Below are positions 35,715 through 44,590 of a stretch of DNA of 64,000 nt, piece after piece. Under the pieces are notes generated by a model. That model saw only the letters and a list, made by a program, of their open reading frames with translations, searched no databases and was not told where the DNA came from. Position 1 is the first letter of the stretch. Each line of letters begins with the position of its first letter. Source of the stretch: Borrelia anserina Es (GTDB lineage Bacteria > Spirochaetota > Spirochaetia > Borreliales > Borreliaceae); NCBI RefSeq assembly GCF_001936255.1, contig NZ_CP013704.1, positions 558,001 through 622,000 on the forward strand. The letters are read 5' to 3'. The translations under genes were made by a program, and so were the position numbers.

Positions 35715-36287
35715 GTGATAATAGAGATTTTAATTGCATTTTTAAACATTTATAGAATTTTGATTTTGCTTAGAATTCTTTTTAGTTGGCTTGTATCCTC
35801 AGGAATTAATACTAGTGTGTTTTTTAGATTTATATATAATTCGACAGAGCCATTTTTGTCTATTTTTAGAAGGATTCGGGTTTTTAAGCTTGGCATATAT
35901 GATTTTTCACCAATTGCAGCTTTAGTTACTCTTACAATAGTTGAGAGAATGTTGTCTTATGGTGATTATAAACTTTCCACATTTATTATATTATTTATTA
36001 TTGAAATCTGGGGGATATTTAGAGGTGTTTTTTTTGCTCTTATTTGTTTCTTTATTTTAAGATTAATATTTTTGTTTTTACATCTATTTGATGGTACTGA
36101 TTTCATGAGAAGCGTTGACTCATTGTTAATTCCCTTGTCTGTTAAGATAAATAATATAATTACAGATAAAAATATGTCTTATGTTCTTAATTTAATTGTT
36201 GCAGGATCATTGTTGATAGTATTTATAATCATTTTTGAACAGGTTATATGGGCTATTAGTGTCTTAGGTTCTTATTTGCCTTTTTAG
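35715..36287 (+). CDS. YggT-family integral membrane protein
   Basis: A 190-residue membrane protein with about four to five hydrophobic segments. The N-terminal half has the YggT signature: RILILLRILFSWLVSSGI, then NSTEPFLSIFRRIR and FDFSP-like YDFSPIAALVTLTIVERML. A second, weaker membrane half follows (FALICFFILRLIFLFLH and VLNLIVAGSLLIVFIIIFEQ), consistent with the duplicated form of the family. YggT proteins have a loosely defined role in envelope or osmotic homeostasis. It starts with GTG and lies between dnaE and recG in one transcript. Confidence 0.88.
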   Translation: MIIEILIAFLNIYRILILLRILFSWLVSSGINTSVFFRFIYNSTEPFLSIFRRIRVFKLGIYDFSPIAALVTLTIVERMLSYGDYKLSTFIILFIIEIWGIFRGVFFALICFFILRLIFLFLHLFDGTDFMRSVDSLLIPLSVKINNIITDKNMSYVLNLIVAGSLLIVFIIIFEQVIWAISVLGSYLPF

Positions 36288-36296
36288 GAATTTTTC

Positions 36297-38369
36297 ATGT
36301 TTTTGCATGAGTTTCAGTATGACTTGCAGGGTATAAGTGGTCTTGGTAAGAAAGGGATTAGTAGATTAAATAGTCTTCACATTACAAATATAAAAGAACT
36401 TATAGAATATTTTCCTAAAAAATATGAGGATCGTCAAAATATAAAAACTTTTCCAGATCCACTGGAAGCGAGAAATTGTGAACTCATGACAGTTTTTACT
36501 GTTTTGGAACATAGAGATCTTAGAAGTAATTTTAATAAGAGGAATTTAAAACTTATAGCTCGGAGTGAAAATGGTGAGATATTTGAAATTCTTCTTTTTA
36601 ATAGGAGCTTTTTAGAAGGAATTTTTAAAGTAGGTCATAAATTCTATATTTATTCTAGATTCAATTACAACAATTATACTCAGATGTGGAGTTGTTCTAA
36701 TTTTGATAGTGAGGTGTTTAGTTGTAATCCTGAGAGATTTAAAAAGATTATTCCGGTTTATTCTCTTAGTGAAGGGTTGACTTCTAAAAAGGTATCCTCT
36801 TATGTAAAAGAGGCGCTTAGTTATTTTTTAAAGTTTGGTCAGTCAGACATACCTGAATTCTTAATAAATAAATATTCGTTATTGTCTTTGCATGAGGCTT
36901 TAAATGAAGTGCATTTTCCAAGTTCTCTTGAAATGCTTGATAGAGCAAAAAAGACTTTGGTTTATAGGGAGATTTTTTTGCTTCAATTGTTTTCAAGAGG
37001 GAGAAGTTCTGCAGTTTTTTCAAGGAGAGAAAAGGATTTATCAAGGGATTTGCTTGATAAAATTGTTTTGAAACTTCCATTTAGGCTTACTAGAGATCAA
37101 GAAGTTGTCATTGATGAGATAATTAATGATCTTAAAAGCAGTAAACCAATGAACAGGTTATTGCAAGGTGATGTTGGAAGTGGAAAGACTCTTGTTGCTT
37201 TTCTTTCTAGTATTCCTTTAATTGAAGCTGGATATCAAGTCGCATTGATGGTACCTACTGATCTTTTGGCACGGCAACATTATAATAATTTAACAAATAT
37301 ATTGAAAGGTTTTGATGTTTCTATAACTCTTTTAACTGGTAGTTTGAATAAGAGAGACAGAGAGAACGTTTTGGTAAATATTCAAAGTGGAACTTATGTT
37401 TTAGTAATAGGAACTCATGCTATTCTTTCCCAAGAAACAAGATTTAAAAACTTAGCTTATGTCATTATTGATGAACAGCATAAATTTGGTGTTGAGCAGA
37501 GAGAGGAGCTTAAAAACAAAGGGGAAGGAGTGGATGTTCTTTTAATGTCAGCAACTCCTATTCCTAGGAGCTTGGCTTTGACTTTCTTTGGTGATCTTGA
37601 AGTCTCTTTAATTAAGAGGGGTCCTGCAGGTCGAATACCTGTTACTACTTACTTAGTAAAGCATGGCAATGAAGAGAAGGTATATGAATTTTTAAGAAAT
37701 GAACTTTCAAAAGGACATCAGGTTTATTTTGTTTATCCACTAATATCATCTTCACAGAAGTTTAATTTAAAAGATGCTACTAGTATGTGTTTGAAGCTTA
37801 AGAATATTTTTGTGGAATATTCTGTTGCAATGATTCATTCTAAGCTTGAATCTTGTGTCAAAGAAGAAATTATGCATGATTTTTACTTAAAGAAAATAGA
37901 TATTTTAGTTGCAACAAGTGTTATTGAAGTTGGTATTGATTGCCCAAATGCAACTTGCATAGTTGTAGAGCATGCTGAGCGTTTTGGACTCTCTACTTTG
38001 CATCAGATTAGAGGACGTGTTGGTAGAAGTAACTTAAAATCTTTTTTATTTTTGCTTTATAAAGAGCCTTTAACAGAATCGGGAAAATTTAGACTTAAGA
38101 CTATAAAGGAAAATATCGATGGATTTAAAATAGCAGAGGAAGATCTTAAGTTAAGAGGTCCTGGAAATTTATTTGGTATTGAGCAGACTGGTTATTTAAA
38201 GCTCAAGATATCTGATTTTGTTGGAGATAGGGATGTTATAAGATTGATGAGAGAAGAACTTAACAGTTTTTCTTTAAATCGGTCTTCTTATGGTAAATCA
38301 GATATTGATTTACTTGATAGTCTTTTACTATCATATTTAAGATCTGTTGCTAAAGAGAATGAACATTAA
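36297..38369 (+). CDS. recG: ATP-dependent DNA helicase RecG
   Basis: RecG remodels stalled replication forks and branches recombination intermediates. In 690 residues it shows the wedge/OB domain at the N-terminus (GISGLGKKGISRLNSL through the OB fold). Next come the superfamily 2 motor motifs LLQGDVGSGKTLVAFL (Walker A), VIIDEQHKFGVEQRE (DExH as DEQH), LLMSATPIPRSLALT, and TSVIEVGIDCPNAT with QIRGRVGRS. The C-terminal RecG signature LRGPGNLFGIEQTGYL is also present. Its final four bases overlap the end of the convergent carboxypeptidase gene. Confidence 0.97.
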   Translation: MFLHEFQYDLQGISGLGKKGISRLNSLHITNIKELIEYFPKKYEDRQNIKTFPDPLEARNCELMTVFTVLEHRDLRSNFNKRNLKLIARSENGEIFEILLFNRSFLEGIFKVGHKFYIYSRFNYNNYTQMWSCSNFDSEVFSCNPERFKKIIPVYSLSEGLTSKKVSSYVKEALSYFLKFGQSDIPEFLINKYSLLSLHEALNEVHFPSSLEMLDRAKKTLVYREIFLLQLFSRGRSSAVFSRREKDLSRDLLDKIVLKLPFRLTRDQEVVIDEIINDLKSSKPMNRLLQGDVGSGKTLVAFLSSIPLIEAGYQVALMVPTDLLARQHYNNLTNILKGFDVSITLLTGSLNKRDRENVLVNIQSGTYVLVIGTHAILSQETRFKNLAYVIIDEQHKFGVEQREELKNKGEGVDVLLMSATPIPRSLALTFFGDLEVSLIKRGPAGRIPVTTYLVKHGNEEKVYEFLRNELSKGHQVYFVYPLISSSQKFNLKDATSMCLKLKNIFVEYSVAMIHSKLESCVKEEIMHDFYLKKIDILVATSVIEVGIDCPNATCIVVEHAERFGLSTLHQIRGRVGRSNLKSFLFLLYKEPLTESGKFRLKTIKENIDGFKIAEEDLKLRGPGNLFGIEQTGYLKLKISDFVGDRDVIRLMREELNSFSLNRSSYGKSDIDLLDSLLLSYLRSVAKENEH

Positions 38370-39160
38370 TTTGTATATTTTTGAATTAATTTTGAAAGTT
38401 CTTTTTTATGTTCGTTCCAAAATGTGAGAAGTTTATATTGTAAATTGTTAAAATATTTTTTTTGTAAGATACATGCTTGTTTGCCAATGTACATGTAATG
38501 CCAAGGTTCTGCCTTATAACCGGTTTCTCCTTTATGATTTTTTGGATACGATAATGAGAATCCATACTTTGATGAGTTATCATAAAGCCATTTGCCTGCT
38601 TTTGTATTTAGTAAGTTGTCATCTATATTTATAAAATCGATGGTTGTTCCTAGTTGATGTTGTGAATGATCGGGACTTGCTGATTGAATTTTTGCTATAT
38701 TAAGTCCATAAGTTTTGACATTATATTCAAATAAAAATTTTTGATATTCTCTTGTTCTGTATGCCGACACTATTTTTATTTGAAATCCATTTTCTTTTCC
38801 TGCCTTTACAAGGCTGATTAAGTCATCTATTACTATTTTTCTTAATCTTAAGTTTTCTTTCCCAATGCCCTTTAGTTCTTTAAAATCTTTTAAATAAACT
38901 AAATCAGTTGGATTATATCTTTTAGGAATTGGAAATTTTTTATTTACAAATATTAAGAGATCATTCTTTTCTGCTTTAAGTAGTGGTTTAAGTTCTTTTA
39001 TGAATTGAATGGGCTTATTTTTTATTTTTTTTTGATGGGGAATGTCCAGGGTTTTTATGGCTTTAAGTAAAATTTCTAAATCTTGCTTTGATATTGTATT
39101 TGCTTGCAAAATCAGGTTGTGAGTTAATAGTATTAGTGAAAAAATATGTAGTGATCTCAT
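38366..39160 (-). CDS. VanY-type D-alanyl-D-alanine carboxypeptidase, exported
   Basis: This 264-residue LAS-family peptidase trims D-Ala from peptidoglycan side chains in the periplasm. It starts with a signal peptide (RSLHIFSLILLTHNLILQANT). Zinc ligands and signature are complete: VSAYRTREYQKFLFEY, SPDHSQHQLGTTIDF (His and Asp), and EPWHYMYIG (Glu and His). The central YGFSLSYPKN segment matches VanY/VanXY proteins. The pre-catalytic region of about 90 residues is unusual and of unknown role. It stands near murD and a FemAB gene, fitting a cell-wall cluster. Confidence 0.92.
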   Translation of the reverse strand: MRSLHIFSLILLTHNLILQANTISKQDLEILLKAIKTLDIPHQKKIKNKPIQFIKELKPLLKAEKNDLLIFVNKKFPIPKRYNPTDLVYLKDFKELKGIGKENLRLRKIVIDDLISLVKAGKENGFQIKIVSAYRTREYQKFLFEYNVKTYGLNIAKIQSASPDHSQHQLGTTIDFINIDDNLLNTKAGKWLYDNSSKYGFSLSYPKNHKGETGYKAEPWHYMYIGKQACILQKKYFNNLQYKLLTFWNEHKKELSKLIQKYTN

Positions 39161-39267
39161 GAAAGTGTAATTATATTATAATTGCTTTTTAATTCTGGGA
39201 GTGATTTTTAGATTTTATTAATGTTAATTTTAAATTTTTTTTGTAAAGATGGTAAACTAAACGAGAT

Positions 39268-40617
39268 ATGCTAAAAAGGGTTAACAATTATAATTCGATA
39301 CTAGGAGAATTATTTGTATTGGCTGTTCCTACAGCTTTTGAATCTTTCTTATTTCAATTGGTAACATTTTTTGACAATTATATGATTGCTTATTTGGGAT
39401 CTGTACAAGTGACAGGGGTTTCTCTTGCTAATAGAATAACTTTTCTTTTCTTTATTGTTATGTTTGGCTTGGGCACTACACTTAGTGCTTATGTTTCTCA
39501 AGCGTTTTCGAGAGAAAAATTTGTACATGTTAAACAAGCATTTGCTTATGCTTTTAGAATAGGAACAATTGTTGGAATGATTTTTTTCTGTATTTCTTTT
39601 ATCTTTTCAAGAGATATTATTAAGTTATTTGTAGGAGAAGACAAGTCTTTAAATTTTGGAATAGAGTATTTAAGGATTGTTTCCATTTCCTATATTTTTA
39701 TGTCTTATTCTTTTCTCTCTGCCATGGGTTTTAAAAGCATTAAAGATATAAGAATACCTTTAGTTGTTACTATGTTTGTTGTATTAATAAATATTGTTTT
39801 AAATTACATTTTTATTTTTTTGTGCAGTATGGGAATAAGTGGGGCAGCATATGCTACTTTGCTTGCTAGAATTATTGAATTTGTTTTTTACTTTTTTTAT
39901 AACTTTTTGAATATAAATTCTTATTATCACCTTAAAACAGGTGACTTTTTTGTCTTAAAAAGTATTAAGATAGCTTATTTAAAGATACTGATTCCTGTTT
40001 TGTTGCATGAAATTTGTTGGGTTTTAAGCATAACTATTTTGCATGCTTTTTATGCTAGACTTGGAAGTAGTGAGTATGCATCTTTTGCAGTGGCATCTAA
40101 TATTTTAGATTTGTGTTTTGTTGTGATGCATGGGATGGCAGTTGCAACCAGTGTTATTATTGGACATTTAATGGTCAATGATAAGGAACATGTTAGGACT
40201 TTAGGAGTATTTTTGTCAGTTATTGGAGTTATTTTGGGATTTTTTGTGGCCTTTATTCTTTTATTGATATCTAAATTTGCTCCTATTATTTTTGTTAATT
40301 TGGATTCTCCTGAACTTGTGGATACCTTTATCTCTATTTTTGCAAGTATTGTTGTTTTTAAGGGTTTTACTGCTCAGACACTGGTTGGTGTTTTTAGAGC
40401 TAGTGGAATTCCTAATATTTGTTTTTATATTGAGGTAGGAATAATTGTTTTTTATACATTGCCTGTTGCTTATTTTTTAGTTTTTTTTACAAATTTTAGA
40501 TTGCCATTAATAGTGTTTATTGTAAATCTTGAAGAGATTCTTAAAAATATATTTATTTTAATAGAATTTTTTAAAGATAATTGGATAAAAGAAATTCATT
40601 ATGAAGAACTGACTTAG
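39268..40617 (+). CDS. MATE-family efflux transporter (first copy)
   Basis: A 449-residue membrane protein with twelve predicted helices in two homologous halves, as in MATE (multidrug and toxin extrusion) carriers. The N-terminal helix shows LAVPTAFESFLFQLVTFFDN and YLGSVQVTGVSLANRI, the typical P-x-E and TNPxxSAxL-like region. The second half has a similar pair around residues 245-280. It likely expels cationic or hydrophobic compounds with a Na+ or proton gradient. The product has no signal peptide. A second copy follows 180 bases downstream. Substrate unknown. Confidence 0.88.
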   Translation: MLKRVNNYNSILGELFVLAVPTAFESFLFQLVTFFDNYMIAYLGSVQVTGVSLANRITFLFFIVMFGLGTTLSAYVSQAFSREKFVHVKQAFAYAFRIGTIVGMIFFCISFIFSRDIIKLFVGEDKSLNFGIEYLRIVSISYIFMSYSFLSAMGFKSIKDIRIPLVVTMFVVLINIVLNYIFIFLCSMGISGAAYATLLARIIEFVFYFFYNFLNINSYYHLKTGDFFVLKSIKIAYLKILIPVLLHEICWVLSITILHAFYARLGSSEYASFAVASNILDLCFVVMHGMAVATSVIIGHLMVNDKEHVRTLGVFLSVIGVILGFFVAFILLLISKFAPIIFVNLDSPELVDTFISIFASIVVFKGFTAQTLVGVFRASGIPNICFYIEVGIIVFYTLPVAYFLVFFTNFRLPLIVFIVNLEEILKNIFILIEFFKDNWIKEIHYEELT

Positions 40618-40758
40618 TTTTTAAAATATGTTACAATAACAATTAAGGTTATTATATGATCAATATGAATTTAAAATTTATTTTAATTTTATTTAATAAG
40701 GGAATTTCCTCTACTTTTTTATAGTGTTTTTGTTTTGATATATGCTTCTGTTTTTTAG

Positions 40759-40788
40759 ACAGCTTGAAAATTTGCTGTTTTTATTTTT
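40759..40788 (+). terminator. small terminator or attenuator between the two MATE genes
   Basis: ACAGC, a ten-base AT-rich loop and GCTGT are followed by TTTTATTTTT. The stem is only 5 bp, so it would be a weak terminator. It ends immediately before the ribosome site (AGGAG) of the second gene, so it could reduce read-through or hide the site. Confidence 0.4.
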
Positions 40789-40799
40789 AGGAGAAGATT

Positions 40800-42143
40800 A
40801 TGTATTCATTAAGCAAATCTAAGAAAAGCAGCGTGTATCGAGATATTTTAAATATTGCAATTCCAACGGCCATTGAATTATTTTTATTTAATGTTGTTGC
40901 ATTTACAGATAATATTATGGTGTCTTATCTTGGCGATTATCCTGTCGTTGGAGTTTCTCTTGCAAATAAATTTTTTGAGATTTTTAGTGCTATTGCTTTT
41001 GCTTTAATGGGAGCTTATAATATATTGGCAGTAAGGCAATATACTCAAGGTGATATTGATAAATTTAAAAATACATTTTTTATTAGCATTTTGATTCTTT
41101 TATTTTTCTCCTTTTTGTTTATGTTAGTTTCATTGTTCTATTCAGATTTTTTGCTTGGATTGTTATCTGATGACCTAGTTGCTATTTCTTATGGAGTGTC
41201 TTATCTTAATATTGCTGTTTATTCATTTGTATTTGCAATTTTTAAGGGAATTATTGCTAATTCGTTAAAAGTTGTTAAGATAACTAAAATTCAAATTGCT
41301 ACTTCTTTTGTTGCAGTTGTTTTGAATGTAATTTTTAACTATTTATTTATTTTTATATTTAATATGGGTGTAATTGGTGCTGCTATTGCCACTACATTGG
41401 TTCGTTTGGTTGAATTTATTTTTTATTTTATTTATACTATCTTTAATACGGATTCATATTTTCATCTTAAACCTGAAAACTTAAAAATCAATCCTGTTAT
41501 ATTTTATGAGTTAATTAAGGTTTTTATTCCAATCTTCGTGAACGATTTTATTTGGTATTTGGGATATTTGGGATTAATTGCAATCTTTTCAAGAATTGAT
41601 ATTGCTAAGTATGCAGCTTATAGTGTAACTCTTTCTACTTATTTTATCGGATTTAATATAATTTTTGCTTTTTGCATTGCTGTCAATATTGTTATGGGAT
41701 ATGAAATGAATAATGATAAAAGAGAGATAATGTCTGTTGCAGTATATTTGAGTAAGATAGGTTTTATTCTTGCTGTTCTAACAGCTGTCATGATGTTTGT
41801 TTTATCATTTTTAGTTCCCTATATTTTTTATAAGTTGGAGTATGCAGATCTTATAGGAGTGATGCTAAGATATTATTCTATTTCATCTTTTTTTACATCA
41901 CTTACGTTTCAATATTTATTTGGTTTTTTTCGTGCAGGTGCATCTCCAAACTTTGGGGCTTTTATGGAAGGTTCCATAACTTTTATTTATACCTTTCCTA
42001 TTGCGTATTTTTTAGCAAATTATACCCAAATTTCTTTTGAAATTCTTGTTTTTATTCCAACTCTTGAAGATGTGATTAAACTTGGTATTTCTCTACCTTA
42101 TTTTTATAGTACTAAGTGGATTAAATCTATTAAAACAGGCTAA
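40800..42143 (+). CDS. MATE-family efflux transporter (second copy)
   Basis: A 447-residue paralogue of the preceding transporter with the same topology. Its first helix reads NIAIPTAIELFLFNVVAFTD and then YLGDYPVVGVSLANKFFE, close to the first copy; the middle (VIGAAIATTLVRLVEFIFYF) is also alike. Tandem duplication is clear but old, because the copies differ over most positions. AGGAG precedes the ATG. Two MATE genes in a row suggest distinct substrates or export tied to the cell wall genes that follow. Confidence 0.88.
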   Translation: MYSLSKSKKSSVYRDILNIAIPTAIELFLFNVVAFTDNIMVSYLGDYPVVGVSLANKFFEIFSAIAFALMGAYNILAVRQYTQGDIDKFKNTFFISILILLFFSFLFMLVSLFYSDFLLGLLSDDLVAISYGVSYLNIAVYSFVFAIFKGIIANSLKVVKITKIQIATSFVAVVLNVIFNYLFIFIFNMGVIGAAIATTLVRLVEFIFYFIYTIFNTDSYFHLKPENLKINPVIFYELIKVFIPIFVNDFIWYLGYLGLIAIFSRIDIAKYAAYSVTLSTYFIGFNIIFAFCIAVNIVMGYEMNNDKREIMSVAVYLSKIGFILAVLTAVMMFVLSFLVPYIFYKLEYADLIGVMLRYYSISSFFTSLTFQYLFGFFRAGASPNFGAFMEGSITFIYTFPIAYFLANYTQISFEILVFIPTLEDVIKLGISLPYFYSTKWIKSIKTG

Positions 42144-42152
42144 TTATTTTGT

Positions 42153-42158
42153 TATAAT
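42153..42158 (+). promoter_or_regulatory. -10 candidate very close to the murD start
   Basis: TATAAT lies nine bases before the murD ATG in the 24-bp gap after the MATE gene. If used, the transcript would have only about a three-base leader. A -35 partner (TTAAAA at about 42130) is weak. Confidence 0.35.
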
Positions 42159-42167
42159 ACTGATGCT

Positions 42168-43523
42168 ATGTATTTAGATGATATAAGAGATAAAAATTTT
42201 TTGATTATGGGTTTGGGGCTTCATGGAGGGGGGCTCGCTGTTGCTAAGTTCTTATTAAAACATGGCGGCAACTTAGTAATCACTGATTTGAAGAATGAGT
42301 TGGAATTAATTCCAAGCATTAAGGCTTTGGAGCAATTTGGAGATAGAATTCGATATGTTTTAGGATATCATGATGAGGATGATTTTAAGAAAGCAGATGT
42401 TGTTATTAAAAGTCCTGGTGTAAGCTCTGATAATAAATATTTGGAGCTTGCAAAAAGGGTTGAGACTGATATTAGTTTATTTTTAATGTTTAATCGAAAC
42501 CCCATAATTGCTATTACAGGAACTAAGGGGAAATCAACTCTTGCATCTCTTTTACATAGGGTTTTACTTGTTAGGTATCCAAATTCTAAGCTTGGAGGTA
42601 ATATTGGGATATCTCCTTTAAGTTTTTTAGATGATCTTGATGGAATATCTCCTATTGTTCTAGAGCTTTCTTCTTGGCAATTGCATGATCTTAAAAATTT
42701 GTCTCCTATTATTAGTGTTATTACAAATATTTATTGTGATCATCAAAATTATTATTCAAGTTTTGATAGCTATATAGAAGATAAGTCAAAAATTTTTATA
42801 AATCAAAATTCGGGAATTTTGATTTCCCAGGATAGAGCTTATTATAATTATTTTTCTAGACTTAGACCTAAGTCTAAGGTCGTTTTATTTTCAGAAACTG
42901 TGCCTTTAAACTTTGAAAATGATATTTTTTATTTTAGAAGGGGCAAAGTTTATCTAAATAATGAAGTTTTTGGTGTTCTTGGTGAGTCAAGAATTGTGCT
43001 ATTGATCTCTAAGATGATCTCCATGTTTGTTTCAGATTATTTATGCTTAGATTTAAGTGTTGTATCTGAGATTGTGACTAATTTTGATGGAATTGAGCAT
43101 CGGTTAGAATTTGTAAGAGACTTTGGGGGTGTTAAGTATTATAATGATACAGCGTCGACAATTCCTGATTCTACAGTTATGTCTGTTAAAAGTTTAAAGA
43201 CCAATCAAAATTTTATTAATCTTGTTACTGGTGGAACTGATAAAAAGCTTGATTTTGCAGTTTTTGGTGATATTTTAAGCATGGTTAAAACATGGATTTT
43301 ATTAAGGGGAAGTGCTACTTTAAAGATAGTTAAATTTTTAGAAGAAAACAATATTCATTATTTTATCTTTTCTTCTTTAGAAGAATGTGTTTGTTATGCT
43401 AGAAAAATTTCTGTTCAGAATGATATAGTTTTATTTTCCCCTGCTAGTGCTTCTTTTGAGCTTTTTAAGAATGAATTTGATAGAGGACTTCAATTTAAGA
43501 ATTTTGTGAGTATTATGACCTAA
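42168..43523 (+). CDS. murD: UDP-N-acetylmuramoylalanine--D-glutamate ligase
   Basis: MurD adds D-glutamate to UDP-MurNAc-L-Ala in the cytoplasmic stage of peptidoglycan synthesis. The 451-residue enzyme has the N-terminal Rossmann-like domain (FLIMGLGLHGGGLAVAKFL), the Mur ligase ATP-binding motif ITGTKGKSTLASLLHRVL, the LELSSWQLHDL block, NIYCDHQNYYSSFD, and YYNDTASTIPDS with GGTDKKLDF. No ribosome site is obvious before the ATG. Its last four bases overlap the convergent FemAB gene. A FemAB enzyme and a carboxypeptidase nearby make a cell-wall group. Confidence 0.96.
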   Translation: MYLDDIRDKNFLIMGLGLHGGGLAVAKFLLKHGGNLVITDLKNELELIPSIKALEQFGDRIRYVLGYHDEDDFKKADVVIKSPGVSSDNKYLELAKRVETDISLFLMFNRNPIIAITGTKGKSTLASLLHRVLLVRYPNSKLGGNIGISPLSFLDDLDGISPIVLELSSWQLHDLKNLSPIISVITNIYCDHQNYYSSFDSYIEDKSKIFINQNSGILISQDRAYYNYFSRLRPKSKVVLFSETVPLNFENDIFYFRRGKVYLNNEVFGVLGESRIVLLISKMISMFVSDYLCLDLSVVSEIVTNFDGIEHRLEFVRDFGGVKYYNDTASTIPDSTVMSVKSLKTNQNFINLVTGGTDKKLDFAVFGDILSMVKTWILLRGSATLKIVKFLEENNIHYFIFSSLEECVCYARKISVQNDIVLFSPASASFELFKNEFDRGLQFKNFVSIMT

Positions 43524-44569
43524 AGTCTTTTTTTTATGATTTTATAGTAGACATATCTTAGTACTTCAAGAATACTGTAAATTTTATATAAGAATTTTTT
43601 GTATACAAAGTCGTAACATCCAATTCTGTGGATAATTATGCCTCCAAATCCGGTTTTGAATTGAAAAAGACCAAATAAGGGGTGTTTTGGATCATAAGTT
43701 GGGGGAATTCCTAGAAGATCATATTCTTTTATTGCAAGGCTTTTAAGTAATTGTATTGCTTTGAATTGAACTGCATAATTGGGCATTAAGTGTTTACTTT
43801 CTCTACTTGAGGCTCCATAGAGGTATGTGGCCTTATCTTTATATATGCCGACAATGATTCCAGATATTAGTTTTTCATTATATAGTGCAATTATTAGTTT
43901 GATGTTGGAATTCTTGTCTTCTCTGAATGCTTTTATTAAATCCTTGATATAGTCTTTTGAGTGAATAGTAAATTTGTCTCTTTGGGCTGTTTCTTTATAA
44001 AGTTCATAAAATTCATTAAAGTATTTAAAGTCGTCATCTATTATTATTTTAATGTTTTTTTTACTGCTAAGATTTATATTATATCTTGTTTTCTTTTTCA
44101 TCTTAGTTTTAATCGTGTCTAATGAGTCGTTTAGATATATTATAGTTGTATTTGATGGTTGTATATCATCGAACGTTTTTTTGAGGTTTTTAAACTTAAT
44201 TTTTAGTGGGATATAGTCTTCTTTTAGGTTTCTTGAGATATAAAACATTAAGTCGTATCGTATAAAGATGGTATTTTTATGTAAGTATTGCCTTATATTT
44301 TCACTGAATTTTTTGATTTGGATATTAATTTCATCTACATTAATTTCTTCGATTTTCTTATTTGAAAATTCTGGATGGGCAATGTAACTTAAGTAGAGAT
44401 TTCCGAAGATCTTTCTTTGCATCACAAGAATTTTGTTAAAATGATTACTACTTAATGCTATAGCTTTCCATGGACTTTTATTATTTGAGGCTTTTTTTAC
44501 AATTGTCCATAGTTTGCTTTGTAAGTAATTTTCATTTAAGCTTTCTATTTCAATTTTTTTTATATCCAT
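43520..44569 (-). CDS. FemAB/MurM-family peptidyltransferase
   Basis: A 349-residue protein of the FemAB fold (two GNAT domains), which adds amino acids from charged tRNA to the peptidoglycan stem peptide. Recognisable parts are SKLWTIVKKASNNKSPWKAI at the N-terminus, KKTRYNINLSSKKNIKI, then SGIIVGIYKDKATYLYGASS, and the C-terminal EYDLLGIPPTYDPKHPLFGL that matches the GxP/D/fK pattern of the family. Borrelia peptidoglycan has glycine linked to ornithine, so a glycine transferase is a reasonable guess. It lies next to murD and metG in the position annotated femA. Confidence 0.85.
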   Translation of the reverse strand: MDIKKIEIESLNENYLQSKLWTIVKKASNNKSPWKAIALSSNHFNKILVMQRKIFGNLYLSYIAHPEFSNKKIEEINVDEINIQIKKFSENIRQYLHKNTIFIRYDLMFYISRNLKEDYIPLKIKFKNLKKTFDDIQPSNTTIIYLNDSLDTIKTKMKKKTRYNINLSSKKNIKIIIDDDFKYFNEFYELYKETAQRDKFTIHSKDYIKDLIKAFREDKNSNIKLIIALYNEKLISGIIVGIYKDKATYLYGASSRESKHLMPNYAVQFKAIQLLKSLAIKEYDLLGIPPTYDPKHPLFGLFQFKTGFGGIIIHRIGCYDFVYKKFLYKIYSILEVLRYVYYKIIKKRL

Positions 44570-44590
44570 TGGTTTTGCTTGATTTTAGAC

